Of a stretch of DNA of 64,000 nucleotides, positions 46,283-58,760 are shown one piece after another. Positions within the stretch are counted from its first letter, which is position 1, and every line of letters begins with the position of its first letter. The stretch is from assembly GCA_015680685.1 (NCBI GenBank), contig MNCI01004027.1, forward strand, positions 62,001-126,000, in the 5' to 3' direction. Source of the stretch: Gnetum montanum (Eukaryota > Streptophyta > Gnetopsida > Gnetales > Gnetaceae). A program made the position numbers and the translations under genes. Under the pieces are notes generated by a model. It had not been told where the DNA came from and made no database searches. It saw only the letters and a list, made by a program, of their open reading frames with translations.

Positions 46283-47008
46283 TGATGAGTGGCAAGGTAC
46301 CCCTACACTCAACCTTACTAATACGAGCGTTACAGGTGTGATTCAGTTGAACTTCGCAAACTAAGTGGCTACACTCCTTATGGAACACTTAAGGTTAATC
46401 ATTCATTGTCTTCCTAGACTTACTTGTATTTGTCACGGGTGTATGGTTAAGTAAGTCTGAGGTATGTGATTTTTATATCTTTTCTATTTTATCCGTTCCC
46501 ACTTGCCGTTCACACCCTGAGCCGATGCAACCTTCTGGAATTACCAAATGCTATTCGTTACTGGGATTACGAAGCATAACGCACGTGCTCGAAGCAGTCG
46601 TACTGAATGCACTTAGGAGTGTTGAGGGTTGAGAGAGATTAATTAACTAATAAAGCATTTAAACGATGAAAAATAAATAACAATAATTAAAAGGTTTATT
46701 CAATAGTTCGTCTTTATTACCGTACACAAACTTGTGCTCAGGTACAATATTTGCTTGAATAAAGATCCGTTCACTTTGGAACTCCTACTGCGGGCACATG
46801 GAAATTATTCTATCTCTGGAGAGGTAAAACTGCCAGAGTTTTGCTAAGGGTCTAGATCTAGATGAGAAACAAGGGAGAGCTGCTTCTTATTTATAGAAAT
46901 GGTGGCGGACTGCGATATCACGTATGCGATATCGCATACGATACATCGCGTACGCGATATCGTAGTGAGGACGCGATATCATGGCCCATGTGATATCGCA
47001 TCCCATCA
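46283..47008 (-). repeat. E6 3' LTR
   Basis: 726 bp, TGATGAGTGGCAAGG to ATCGCATCCCATCA. It lacks about 90 bp present in the 5' LTR (the stretch around ACCTATGCTAGGAGGGAAAA) and a further ~30 bp near 46690. GATATC palindromes are at 46914-47000. Confidence 0.9.
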
Positions 47009-47019
47009 TATCCCCATGA
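47009..47019 (-). other. E6 polypurine tract
   Basis: TATCCCCATGA on the plus strand, directly inside the 3' LTR. Confidence 0.78.
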
Positions 47020-47208
47020 CTGAATAAAAACTCATCCTCGAGTTCCTTACAAAATATTGGGAAGGTATGGGATTATATACTTGAATGGAACTAATGGTGA
47101 ATGGGATGACATGTGAATGGATCATCATTACAGAGCATGACAAAACTGGTGTTCACGACAACAAGAGTGAAAACTTTATAATTTGACATCAAGCCTTATT
47201 TGGTAGCT

Positions 47209-47239
<31 letters not shown>

Positions 47240-48743
47240 TTTTTGCTACTTCCAATGCCAAGATTGCATCTTTTGTTGTCCATCCATAAGCACGCCATCC
47301 ATCTCGTTCCTTGCATAGTTGCTTTAGCATCGATCCATTCAAAGTGTTCCCTCTAGATCCAATCCATTGTTGTATGATTGCCATTTGCACACACAACACA
47401 GTCTTTATATTAGTAGGGGTAAATGAATCACAATGTAGTGGATACCTTGCTTCGATGAAAGGTCCATTGGCTAAGTTGTGGTATGGTTGATATGGGTCTG
47501 GAGATATATTCATGGTGACTACTGAGGGTGTAGGGGTTAGGAGAAAATTGAAAAAATTGGGTCAAAACCCCCATGACTAAGAGCGAACCTCCAGTAGTGA
47601 TAGAATGGAGAAAGAATAAAGAACAAGAAAGATGGAGAAAAAGAGACAACTATAACGTTGATGAAATGGATGTCAAGATGGAAATGAACAAAATAGAGTG
47701 GATTGCAAAAATGTTAAGGGAAAGAATTTAACTGGTGTACCAAATAGGAATGCCAATGGGTCCTCCCCAAGTAGGCTCATGCCTTTAATGCCCTGACAAA
47801 CCCACATTCAAAGAGTCCGTAGGCTCTAGGAATGTTATTAGAAACAAGAGTTAAAGTCTTAACCACAAGAATTTACCAAAAAGAAAACAATGCGTCAACC
47901 AAAATATACACTAATGATAGAACCAGCAATGAGGTGAACAATGGAGAAAGAATGATGGAAAGAAGAGAATGGAATGGAATCTCAAGAACAAGGTGATGTA
48001 CAACCCCTTGTGTATGCTAATGATTAATGTGACTTAGTAGATCCCATTCCAAGTCTGGCCTCAAACAAATCACGTTCAGTGACTTCGCATTAATGCATTC
48101 GGCCAATCCATCCAGTTGAAGTAGCAAGAATGCATCCCCCAAAGAGCCACCACCATTCTGACGAAACGAAGGAGGAGAGAATAGGAAGTTATAGGGAACA
48201 TGTTTATTTTAGTTCCATAGCCAGTGCTTGTAGCCCAAATGATTATTTTGTCTAAGGAGTGTGCTTTGAATTCTCACTTTTTTTTCTTTTTTTTCTTGTG
48301 TTTATGCTTGAGAACCACACTATGCAAAAACTTTGTTATTTTTATTAGCTTAGCTTCCCAATAATTGGATAACGTCGAAGCTGTAAGAAAACTCAAGAAG
48401 AAAACATCCAAGCACCCAAGAGAATGGCAAACACGAATGCATCAAGTTCCCTTGAAGTCACACCCTTTTCAATCCTTAAGTCCTTCCTTAGTTTGAGAAA
48501 TGCCCAGTCATCGATTCGTTATAGTTCTTATTTAGAAAGGGACTGTACATTTCCAAGCCAAGAGAGACCATAAAAATTTGTGGATGTATGGATGAAGTAG
48601 ACTCATTACCTGTCATATTAAAAGAACCATACCTTAGTATCAACATCATAACTTAAAGGTAAAAACCAAACATTAGCAACCAGTAAAAAATAGTTCATAC
48701 CATCATTGGAGCACTTATTGGGTGACAAACTTACAAAATGGTT

Positions 48744-48776
<33 letters not shown>

Positions 48777-49026
48777 AAGAAATGAAGAAGTATAACGATG
48801 TTGTAAAACAAAAATAAGAAAAGTTAAAGAAATCTGTAAAACAAAATTGTGCAAAACAAAAACGTGTAAAAAAATGTGTAAAATTAAAAATTAAAAGAAC
48901 TGAGGGCCCCGAATGATTAGCATAGGTGACCACCTCCCCCATGACTGAATTGAAAGGGAGAGATCCAAAATAATGAGCGTTTGTTTGAATTTCTTAAAAG
49001 TGTTCAACTTCTGCCAATTGATGTTT
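47020..49026 (-). other. E6 3' spacer (non-coding)
   Basis: Contains a GA run at 47214-47235, polypurine-like tracts at 47567-47576 and 48934-48944, the hairpin block (TGGGTCCTCCCCA at 47757-47769, GGCTCATGCC at 47774-47783) and an AC dinucleotide run (48746-48774). No coding sequence recognised. Confidence 0.65.
48746..48774. repeat. AC dinucleotide microsatellite
   Basis: About 14 uninterrupted AC units inside the E6 spacer. E2 and E3 have unrelated A-rich or AT-rich tracts at the same place. Confidence 0.9.
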
Positions 49027-52000
49027 TTAGGTTAAGGTTGGAAGTTGGTGACGCTCATATTCCAATGTATCTATGCTTTCGTTGTGGGTGCAAGTTGTTC
49101 CCCCAATTCGTTGCATGCATGTTGGTGGGCTACTCTCTTGATTAGTTGTCAACCACTGGGTGTTTTCTTGTTGTGTGGTTGCTACATACATGCACTTTTG
49201 TATGTTGGTCTCTTGGGCACATCGGTTGCATACAGGAAGTGTTGAACATTCCTGTACATCATCACCCTCTGAGTCACTGTATGTGATGCATGGAACTTGC
49301 TTCTTCTCGATCTTTCCATAAATATTTTCCTTAGATATTTCCAAGGAAAGATCACGGATTCCTAGGCATGCATCTATTGTACTCAGCCATGCCCTTCCCA
49401 TTATAATTGGAAAGTCCCCTTTGTTACTGTTGACTTCTATCACCAAAAAATCGGTCAGGTATGACCAACCACACATAGTGGTAATGATGTCCTCCACCAA
49501 TCCCAAGGGAATGGTGATGGATTGGTTAGCAGCTCTACTTGAATATTGCTCTTCTTGAGTGGAGGCAGGTTCCAGGCTTTATATATTTCTCATGAGATTA
49601 GGTTGACTCCGGAACCTGAGTCAAGAAGATCCTTATGTGGTTCGTTCCCAGCGACTTGGAGATAGATTAAGGGACTTCCATGGTCAAAGAGTTTCTTGGG
49701 AAGGTGGCCTACCTTGATCTAATCAGTAACAATATGTGTTAACATAACCGTATGCGTTGAGCCCTGTTGTTGATTTGAAGGGAGCTCCGAAGCCTTAATT
49801 GTTGGAGGAGTGGTCATAGACTCAACCGCTTGTGATTGTGAGAGCTTGTTTGGAATCTTGGTTCTGAAGAAAGGTCTTCTCTTTGTACAGTTTTCAGAAC
49901 CAGCAGTGGGTTGAAGGTTTACAGCTCTCGTAGCATTACGTTGCTGCGGTTGAGTGGGAAGTTCCCCTTGCATTGTTGGAACGGGTGGTAGTGGAACTAT
50001 CAGTGTATGAGTGGCGGATGGATTTAGAGGATGGTATGCATGTGGTGCATCTCCCAGGGGAGAAGGAGTCCTAAAATACTCCCAAACTTGGTAGTGACGT
50101 TGTGGGGTTGTGTGACCCATAGAGTCACTTGGAGAAACTGGCTGCTGCACATAATAGCCATATGGGTATGGTTTCCAGTAAGGGTATTGTTGTCTAGGTA
50201 GTGGCATCCCCCATGACTGTGGGTATTACCACTGCTGGTGTTGCTCGATAGGTTGTGGTGGAGTTTCACTTGGATAATAAGTTAACGGTTGGTGGAACTG
50301 CCTCGAGTTACCTTGGGGATAAGGTAACCTTCGGGGTGCCTTCCGTCTGTTAAGTCTTGGATTGAGTGCATACACCTCGGACTCTTGCAGATGTGAGATT
50401 ATTGGGCAACATCCCTTAGGATGGTCATATTGGTAGATCTCACATCCATCGTCATTGTTTGTATTTGAATCCACAACCTCATTGGAAATAGTCATTTTTC
50501 CCTTACCCTTGTCACGTGCATGGCCTGAATCTCTCCACTTTTTCTTATCATGGTCACTACTTCGTTCCTCCTTAGACTCCTCTACGATTTTTAGGACAGT
50601 TTCAATTTTACTATCTAAGGAGCTCCATATTTCATCTACCTTAGCCGACACTTTTGTTAGCTTTTGAAGCAGTAAGTTTTTTCTATTCACCAACTCTTCA
50701 AGTGATGACTCATCCTCTTCCTCACAAAATCTCACTCCCCTCTTTTGGAGGGAAGGATCACGGTTATATTCTTTTGCACTTTCTCTTTTCCATAGCTCCC
50801 CTTCTTTTTTAGCTACTTGCTCCAACAATCAATGAATTTCATGGAACCTAAGTTTAGATAATCTCCCTTGGGCATATGTCCCAAGGGTCCTAGTTTCATG
50901 TCTTAGCCCATCTATGAGGTGGCAGAGTTGATCCTGTTGTGTGTAACCATGGCCCGAGCAACGATGTAGCAATGCATAATATCAGCCCATGGTAGCATCC
51001 AAGGGTTTTTGAGTATCCTGCTTCCATCTTTGGATCTGTTTACGTAAGTTGGACACTCTGGAGTACATTTGGTATTTATCGTTAAATAATTCTAGCATCG
51101 TGTTCCACCTCCTAATGGTTTTCGGCTCTAAGGACCGATACCAACTTTTCGCTTCTTTTATGAGTGTCCTAGGGAAAAAATTTAACTTCTGCCACTCATT
51201 TTCAATATTCTGCAAGGCACAGGCATTGTGGAATGCCTGTAAGTGATTTTACGGATCAGCATTGTATCCCCCCTCAAATCGTGGGATATTATTCATGTCT
51301 AGTCTCTTGATCCAACTATCTTTTTGGTGCCTTGTAGGTATTCTAAATGCCTCCGTAATGTCTAATATACTCTGGGTTGCTAGTAGGGGTTCGTCATGAT
51401 CATCTCTCTTATTATGTCTATGATGCCTATGTGGTTCCCTACTTTTCCTTCTTCCATGCCTTGATTCTCTAGAATGCCCTCATCCTCACTCTTGACTCTC
51501 GTGTCGAGGTCTCTCATTTCGCTTACCCTTATCCTCACCGTTGTGCTCTTTGTGACTACATCCTAATGTGGAAGGAGAGGGTGAATGATGTGATGAATGG
51601 GAAGAAGAAGGAGAACCATTGCCATGATGATGTTTCTTACCTTCTCTTCGGTGACTACGACCCTGATCGTGATGACGATCAGAATGCTTACCCTTATCTT
51701 ATGCTTGTGTTCCCTCAGTGAACACTTGGTGTTTATGGGAATCAGAACCAAGGTTGTGTATTGTGGAGCGTAGGTTCTGATACCCCATCTCCTCACTATC
51801 ATTAGGAGGGGAAACATCATTTCATGGAGAACCTATTAAGATAGGTTCACCACCCTTAACTTCTCTTATGACAGGCGAAGCGTTGCGGGGTCCTTTGCCC
51901 TTCAACGATGTGTGATAACTCTCCTGCTGTGAGTCCCTTAGACATTGCGCTGCTGTGGGATGGTAATCCCTTATGTCATAATCTTCTGCAATGTATTCAG

Positions 52001-52280
52001 CGTATATTTCCGTCATGCCTATCTATGCAAGAGCACGAAGGAGCATGTTAGGGACTGCCTGATTTGGGGGTAACACTATGTTACCTTGCAGGTCTCTCTA
52101 GTGCATTTGTTTATCCTAATGGAGGATAAAAGTAAAATCAGGTATATACTCATTATGATGAGGATATACCACCTGATACTATTGAGGAACTGGCGGTTCT
52201 CGGTTATGCATGTTAGACCATCGACTATCTCTTGTGTGATCCCTAGGTGGTGAAGTGCTTTTATGAGAAGAAGAAGACAT
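49027..52280 (-). pseudogene. E6 gag-protease (broken)
   Basis: ATG at 52280 (MSSSSHKSTSPPRDH). Gag stays in one frame to about 49720 with stops. It includes DYDIRDYHPTAAQCLRD, the capsid core at 51215-50982 (SWYRSLEPKTIRRWNTMLEL), a charged Lys/Glu region at 50828-50430, and nucleocapsid CEIYQYDHPKGCCP, where the second zinc Cys is Tyr. The retropepsin follows: DSG at 49622-49614, then IIMGRAWLSTIDACLGIRD. A single-base deletion next to 49530/49531, compared with E2, shifts the protease C-terminal part into another frame. Confidence 0.87.
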
Positions 52281-52405
52281 TGTTATTTTGTCAGTGTGCT
52301 ATTAACTGTTGTTTAAATTTTCTTCTGATTAACCCTAAGGGCTCATTTAAGCTTTCCAACGGTGTGGATGATTTCCTATGTTCTACTTAGGGCACAAAAA
52401 GTTAG

Positions 52406-52423
52406 TCCCCGGCAACGGTGCCA
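52406..52423 (-). other. E6 primer-binding site (tRNA-Asp, near perfect)
   Basis: TCCCCGGCAACGGTGCCA differs from the tRNA-Asp 3' end TCCCCGGCAACGGCGCCA at one of 18 positions. Best-preserved primer site in the window. Confidence 0.9.
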
Positions 52424-52424
52424 A

Positions 52425-53266
52425 TGATGAGTGGTGAGGTACCCCTACACTCAACCATACGAATACGAGCGTTACACGCGCGATCTGGTTGAACTTCGCA
52501 GACTAAGTGCCTGCACGCCTTATGGAAAACTTAAGGTTAATCATTCGTTGTCTTCCTAGACTTACTTGTATTTGTCACGGGTGTATGGTTAAGTAAGTCT
52601 GAGGTATGTGATTTTTATATCTTTTCTATTTTATCACCTATGCTAGGAGGGAAAAGGTGAAGAGACTAATTAACTAACTTTAACTAACTAAGTATTGATC
52701 AACCTAGCATCAGTATCCATTTCCACTTGCCATTCACACCTTGAGCTGATGCAACCTTCTAGGATTACCAAACGCTATTCGTTATTGGGATTACCAAGCG
52801 TAACGCACGTGCTCGAAGCGGTCTTACTGAATGCACTTAGGAGTGTTGAGGGTTGAGAGAGATTAATTAACTAATAAAGCATTTAAATGATGAACAATAA
52901 ATAACAATAATTAAAGTCCTATTTAGCTTAGTCCATGCATTGCAAGGTTTATCCAATAGTTCGTCTTTATTGGCGTACACAAACTTGTGCTCAGGTACAA
53001 TATTTGCTCGAATAAAGATCCATTAACTTTGGAACTCCTACTGCGAGCACATGGAAATTATTCTATCTCTAGAGAGGTAAAACTGCCAGAGTTTCGCTAA
53101 GGGTCTAGATCTAGATGAGAAATAAGGGAGAGCTGCTTCTTATTTATAGAAATGGTGACAAACTGCGATATCACGGGAACGACGCGATATCGTATACGCG
53201 ATATCGTAGTGAGGATGCGATATCGCATACACGATATTGCAGCCGATGCAATATCGCATCCCATCA
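52425..53266 (-). repeat. E6 5' LTR
   Basis: 842 bp, TGATGAGTGGTGAGG to ATCGCATCCCATCA. Antisense TATA (TTATTTATAGAAATGG near 53140) and GATATC palindromes at 53166-53255. Confidence 0.92.
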
Positions 53267-53271
53267 GTAAT
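53267..53271. repeat. Target-site duplication of E6, right copy (GTAAT)
   Basis: Matches 46278-46282. Confidence 0.93.
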
Positions 53272-53630
53272 CTAGTTCAAATGCTGCAAGGAATGTCCAA
53301 AAAGCTCATCTTTATTTCCATTCATGCCAATGGGCTTAGGTACATTAGCGCTCGAATAAAGAGTCGTACACTCTTTGAACTCCTTTTGTGGACACTTGGA
53401 AAATAATCTAACTTTTGCAGAAACAGATTGCAAGAGCTTCGCTACAACTTCAACAAAAGGTTCCATAAATGCGACGGGTGCCTGCATATTGATAGCAGAA
53501 AATGGACTCTACGTTGATGAGGCCACGTCAATGCATGGAAGATGTGTCGATGGGGTCACATCAATGTAGTCGCATTAACGAGGATTTGTCGTTGTGGCCC
53601 AATCAACCTAGTCAACTAGATGCTTCATCA
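53272..53630 (-). repeat. E5 5' LTR (type C), part after the E6 insertion
   Basis: Begins CTAGTTCAAATGCTGCAAGG, the continuation found in the uninterrupted 3' LTR at about 34949, and ends CTTCATCA. Confidence 0.88.
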
Positions 53631-53635
53631 CCTGT
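53631..53635. repeat. Target-site duplication of E5, right copy (CCTGT)
   Basis: Matches 34417-34421. Confidence 0.85.
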
Positions 53636-54444
53636 CAATGCAAATGCAAGGACACTGAAGTAGTTAAACCTATATAAGTGCACATACCAACCACATTTAT
53701 GGTATGTTAAGTCCATAGTATAGCAAAGCTCTTGTAGTTTGTTGTTTCTAGAGCTAGAATATTTTCCATTTGAGTGCCCATAGTGTGAATTAAGACATTG
53801 TATGGATCTTTATTTAAGCATCGTGTACCTGAAGACCTTAATATGAATGACAATAAAGATGAGATTTCTAGCATTCATTGCAACACTTAGATTAACTTAA
53901 ATCTTTCTTACCAACATTTTACTTTACATGCATTTCACATTCCATGACTATAATAATTAAAGCAATTAATCATGAAAACATAAGTACGATCATTTCGAGC
54001 ATAACGTACAATGCTTGGTAATCCCAGTAGTGATCATTTGGTATGCCTAGTAATCATCACTTGATAACCTAGTAGTGCTAGTATTAGTTTAGGATATGTG
54101 CAGAAAGTGGGAATGACTACTTATATTAGGATAGTTAGGCTTTTGAACAATTAGGAAGTTAAAATAGTTAAGAGTTAATTCTTCATCTTGTTACATAGAA
54201 CTTAAGATAAAAGATAGAAATATAAATATATAAATAAAAAAATATCATATGCCTTCACTCACACTTAACCATACATAAGAGCATACACAAGTGATAGTTA
54301 GAAAGTCAACAATCACATGACCCTTAGGTTCAAAGTCTTTGTCTATAGGCGAACTTAGGAACTAAGTCTATGGAATTCGACCAAATCGCTAGTGCACACT
54401 TGTGATTCGTATGGTTGGGTGTAGGGTATACTTGTTGCTCATCA
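53636..54444 (+). repeat. E7 5' LTR, remainder after the E5 insertion
   Basis: Contains CCTATATAAGTGC near 53670 as TATA box and R/U5-like sequence shared in layout with type C LTRs. It ends GTTGCTCATCA before a primer site. Confidence 0.82.
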
Positions 54445-54445
54445 T

Positions 54446-54463
54446 TGGAACCATTGCTGTGGA
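54446..54463 (+). other. E7 primer-binding site (decayed)
   Basis: TGGAACCATTGCTGTGGA, one base after the LTR; a degraded form of TGGCGCCGTTGCCGGGGA. Confidence 0.68.
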
Positions 54464-54577
54464 ATTAGGTTAGTTAAGTGTGTTAGTAGGAAAAGGTTGC
54501 AACATTATACAAAGACATAAGGACTAATCAACGATAAATCATTAAGGAAATAAGAACAAGCACACTACTTTTAGCAA

Positions 54578-57240
54578 AAGCTAACAAGGCTTCTTCTCAC
54601 AGGAATGAATCTCCACCATTTATAAGCATATCCAATTAGAGATAGGAGGTCCTAAAAATGTTCTAACAACTTTGTGTTGTCTACACTCATTGAGATCCTT
54701 ATAATTTGGATTTCACTTTCATCCTGCATCAAGACAAGAAACTACACTAAAGGGATATGGAAGGCAACATTGTGTTGCCTCCTGACAAATTGGTTTCTGC
54801 CATGCTAATGAGAAATCTCATTAGAGTGGAAATTGTTGTACTCAATGCAGATTATGAGGTCCAAAAGCATACTTACTGAGATTATCATCCTATTGATGCC
54901 CAGCATAAAAAAGATTGATAGATGGAGGCATTATATGATGCCTCTAAGAGCAAGAGGGTTCCAACCTAGTTATTCTTCCAACAACATAAGGAAGGCAAGA
55001 ACTTATTTTTAGACCAATCCCAATACATAGAGTCTCATCCTTTCTATGATGAGGAGACCCTTAACCAAAGGATGCAATCAACTGTGGACAGCTTGGGTAA
55101 GGAAAAGACTAGTTCTCAAGACCAGGAAGCCTCAAAAGACAACAACCATAGTCATGCATTCAAAGGTAAGGGTAATGACAAGCACAAAGAAAAGTAAAGG
55201 AAAGTTTATTTTGGTAGGAACTAAAGGAGAAGAACTAGCAGACATCATTTTGCAGATTCTCCTTCTTTTTTGTCCTCATCATCCTCTTCATCTTTATCCT
55301 CAAACTTTGATATGAGGAAGAGGAGTGAAGACAAAAAAAGGGATAGACGAGATTGAGATAGAAATAATCAGTGGGATAGGGATGAATGTGGATCCCACCA
55401 GGATGATCAAGAACAAGGGAAAGAATAACAATAAAGGGAGGAGCATCATTAAGAAAGAAGACATAGCAGGACTCATCATAGACATCATGGCCAAGATAGA
55501 GGCCATTGAGATTTTTATGACTATGATGAGCCTCTATTAGCTACTTGAAACATGTTAAACATTTCAGAGGTAATGTGGATACCTACAAGGGACTTGAAAG
55601 ATAGCTAAATCAAGAGGTTGAATATGAACAATATTTCTAGGTTTGAAGGAGGATACAATTTAGATCCATAAAACCATCTTCAAGCCTTTCATGATGCCTA
55701 TGTTTTACAGAACATAGAGAATGAATGGAAGAAGCTAAAGTAGTTCCTAAGGACACACATTAAGAAAGCTGAAAGCTAGCACCAATCCTTAGAACTAGAA
55801 TCCATCTGTCGATGGAGTAATATGTTGGAACTCTTTAGTGACAAATACCAAACATACTCTATAGTATCCAACTTGTAAAGAAAAATCTAAGGATGAAATA
55901 AGGTAATCATGAGTCCTTGGATGTAGCCTTGGGTAGGTACTATTCTCTTCTACGTCAATGCCCAGGCCATGGATACTCCCAAAGGGATTAGCTTCCCCAT
56001 ATCATAGATGGGCTCAGGAGTGAAACAAGGAGAACCCTTGGAGTCTATGCCTAAGGAAGAATTTCTAAATTGTAGGCCAATCATATCCAAAGGTTGATAA
56101 ATCAAGTGGACAAAGAAGAGGGAGAGCTCAAAAAGCATGAAAGTATAGAGGAGTATAATAGGGGTCCCTCCATTCACAAAAGGGAGATGTATTTCTATGA
56201 CACTAAGGAGGAAGCATTACTTGATGAAGTGATGCAGAGAAAAACTTTACCGATACAAAAATATGTTATTAAAATATTGGCTAAGGTATGGGACTCCTTG
56301 AATGATAAGTTCCAAATAGCTATTAAACTTACAAAAGACCGAAAACATCAAGGGAGTGGTGGTCAAGAAAGAAGGAAGAAAAATGATACAAAACAAGAAT
56401 ATTACAAGCATAAGGGTAACACTAGAACAGTTGAGGAGGTTGCAGATTTTGAAACAAATGATGATAGATGCGAAATCTACTAGTATGAACATCCTAAGGA
56501 ATGTTGCCCAGTGGTATCAACTCTACAAGAATCTTGGGTGTATGCCTTAAATCCTAGATTGACAAAGATGCAAGTACCTAGGTGGTTGCCTTATCCACAA
56601 GGCAACTATAGGCAATAGTTCCACCAACAAATGTATTACCCAAGTAAAGCACCATTACAATCTTAGGAGCATTACCAGCAATGGTAATATCCACAATCAT
56701 GGGGGTTTCCACCACCGTGGTGGCAATATCCTTATAGGGAACATGATCCTTATGGATATCATGTTCAGCAGCCTATATCCTTGCATGACTCCTCTAACCA
56801 TGCCTCCTTTCCTAATCACTACTACCCTCCAAAATACTATAGAGCACCTTCTCTAAGGGGAAGTCTACTTTTCCCTTTCAACCTCCTCAAAACCCATTAA
56901 CTCTTGCACCACAACCAAATACACCTTTGCCACTTGCTCTATTAATGCAAGGTGAAATCCCCATACAACCATAACAACAAAATGTTGTGAGGGTAGTGAA
57001 TTTGTAGTTGGATATCCATCTGAGTGGTTTTGAACCAAGGCTTTGTAAGAGGTCATTCTTCAAAACCAATAGTTCCTCGAAGCCATCGCAAACACCCATG
57101 GCTACTAACCATGCGATCTCTATTTCTAAACATTCTACTGAGCCACCTTCAAACTAAATCTCTCCTCAAATCCACACTATCATGTTGACCCATGTGATCA
57201 TAGATTGGATAAAGGTTGGCCACCTTCCTAAGAAATGATA
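54578..57240 (+). pseudogene. E7 gag (broken)
   Basis: The start codon region (ACAAGGCTTCTTCTCACAGG) aligns with the MSSSH start of the relatives, but the ATG is lost. The capsid core is at about 55620-56080 (MNNISRFEGGYNLDP, LELFSDKYQTYS), the charged region at 56094-56483, and the nucleocapsid near 56470-56510 reads CEIY-stop-YEHPKECCP. The Tyr/Pro-rich tail extends to about 57000. Frames change several times. Confidence 0.78.
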
Positions 57241-57289
57241 TGATCCTAGAAGTCCCCTCAATTACTTACAAATTGTAGAAAAAAAACCA

Positions 57290-57670
57290 TGCAAGGATTT
57301 CTTAGATTCAAGTTCTAGAGTCAACTTGATTTCCCAAGAAATGTACAAGGTTTGAAACCTACCTCCTTTGCAAGCAAAAAAAAAAAATAGATTAGAGTTG
57401 GTAGATCAGTCCATCACTATTCCTTTGGGGCTAGTGGAGGACATTGTATCCACCATGTGTGGGTGGTCCTATCTTGCTAATTTCCTTGTGATCCATGTGA
57501 AAAATTACAATGGAGACTTCCGTATTATCATGAGAAAGGCATGGTTAGGTATGATCGATGCCAAGATGGAGATTTGAGATCTTTTCTTGGAAATTTCCAA
57601 AGAAAATGAATTTGGTAAAGCTGAGAAGAAGAAAGTTCCATGCATCACATATAATGACACAAGGTGCCAT
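57290..57670 (+). pseudogene. E7 retropepsin (catalytic DSG changed to DSS)
   Basis: LDSSSRVNLIS at about 57301-57333 replaces the usual LDSGS. Then LELVDQSITIPLGLVEDIVS and FRIIMRKAWLGMIDAKMEI (57395-57577). The Gly of the active-site triplet is lost, so this copy would be inactive even without the stops. Confidence 0.8.
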
Positions 57671-58139
57671 TACATGTAGAAATTATGGACAATCAAAGAT
57701 ACATCAATTCAAGCATGCAATTAGTGTGCTGAAATAGTAGTGATTCAAAAGTGCCTGTATGTAGCAGCCATAAAATAAGAAAGTACCTAATGGCTAATAA
57801 CAGAAAATCAAACTGAATTTATGATATGCATGGAACCATTGAAGAGCCGCACCAACACTTATATGGAAATCATGGAAAAAATGAAGCAACTCCATCACCA
57901 ACTCTCCAATGCATAAAGCAAAATAGATTATGGAGAGTTGGTTATACCTAATAACTTCAAGCAAGAACCCCTTGAACTAAAGGCATTACTGGTAGGCATG
58001 GATTATGTCTTTCTTAATAATGGCAAGCTGGTAATTATCAATGTTAGACTTGCTCTAGAACAAAAACAAAAACTGTTGAAGGTGGTGAACAAATGACCAA
58101 CAACCTTTGCTTGGTCAGATCATAAGCTTACTAGAATAG

Positions 58140-58760
58140 ACCCACAGATATGCCAATACCATATCTATACAAATCCTTCCATCAAGCCAAAGAGGTAGCC
58201 ACATTGACGATTGAATACCAAATTTAAGCAAGTTGTTAAGGAGGAGGTGGAACCACTCGTTAAAGCTTGGTTCATCTACCTAATTGTAAATCAAAAATGG
58301 GTTAGTCCATTCATTATTATTTCAAAGAAAAGGAAAAAAATGGAGAGTCTATATAGACTTTTTGTTGTTGAACATAGTAACTTACAAAGCTCACTTTCCA
58401 TTACCATTTGTTAACCAAGTGTTGGATACCATCACAAGGCATTGCTACTGCAGCTTTTTGGATGATTATAGTGGTTACAACCAAATCCAAATAACACAAG
58501 AGGACCAAGAGAAAACTACATTCATAAGTCCCTAGGGGACTTTTGCCTACAGAAAAATGTCATTTAGCCTATGCAATGCTCATGTTACATTTCAACAGTT
58601 AGTCCTCAGCATCTTCCAAAAGTAAATTAGTAGTTGGGTAGAAGTCTTCATGGATGACTTCTCTACTTATGGAGCTACATTTAAGAAAGCCTTGGACTAG
58701 CTTGAGTAGGTGCTTCAATGTTTCGTGGAGACTAACCTAAAGCTTAACTAGTAAAAGAGC
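58140..58760 (+). pseudogene. E7 reverse transcriptase
   Basis: NTKFKQVVKEEVEPLVKAWF at 58214 onward, WVSPFIIISKK, then later blocks in shifted frames. The catalytic block VEVFMDDFSTYGA at 58638-58676 is intact. Frameshifts and stops break the rest. Confidence 0.83.

Larger units (their letters stand above)
46283..53266 (-). mobile_element. E6: complete 6,984-bp gag-protease-only LTR retrotransposon
   Basis: Both LTRs, primer site, gag-protease, spacer and polypurine tract are present, and GTAAT duplications flank it. No reverse transcriptase, RNase H or integrase exists inside. It lies in the 5' LTR of E5 and is the youngest insertion in that nest. Layout equals E3 and E2. Confidence 0.93.
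34422..53630 (-). mobile_element. E5: autonomous-type Ty3/gypsy LTR retrotransposon with accessory ORF (interrupted by E6)
   Basis: Minus-strand element with CCTGT duplications. Net length without E6 and its duplication is about 12.2 kb. Order on the element strand: 5' LTR (53630-53272 plus 46282-45758), primer site, gag, protease, reverse transcriptase, RNase H, integrase, spacer, accessory ORF, 3' LTR. The 3' end of the accessory ORF, the polypurine tract and the start of the 3' LTR U3 are deleted at about 35224. Coding regions are broken by stops. Confidence 0.87.

Noticed and set aside
48746-48774. AC repeat as a possible Z-DNA regulatory site of E6.
   Set aside because: The equivalent places in E2 and E3 have unrelated A-rich or AT-rich tracts, so it looks like a simple microsatellite expansion.
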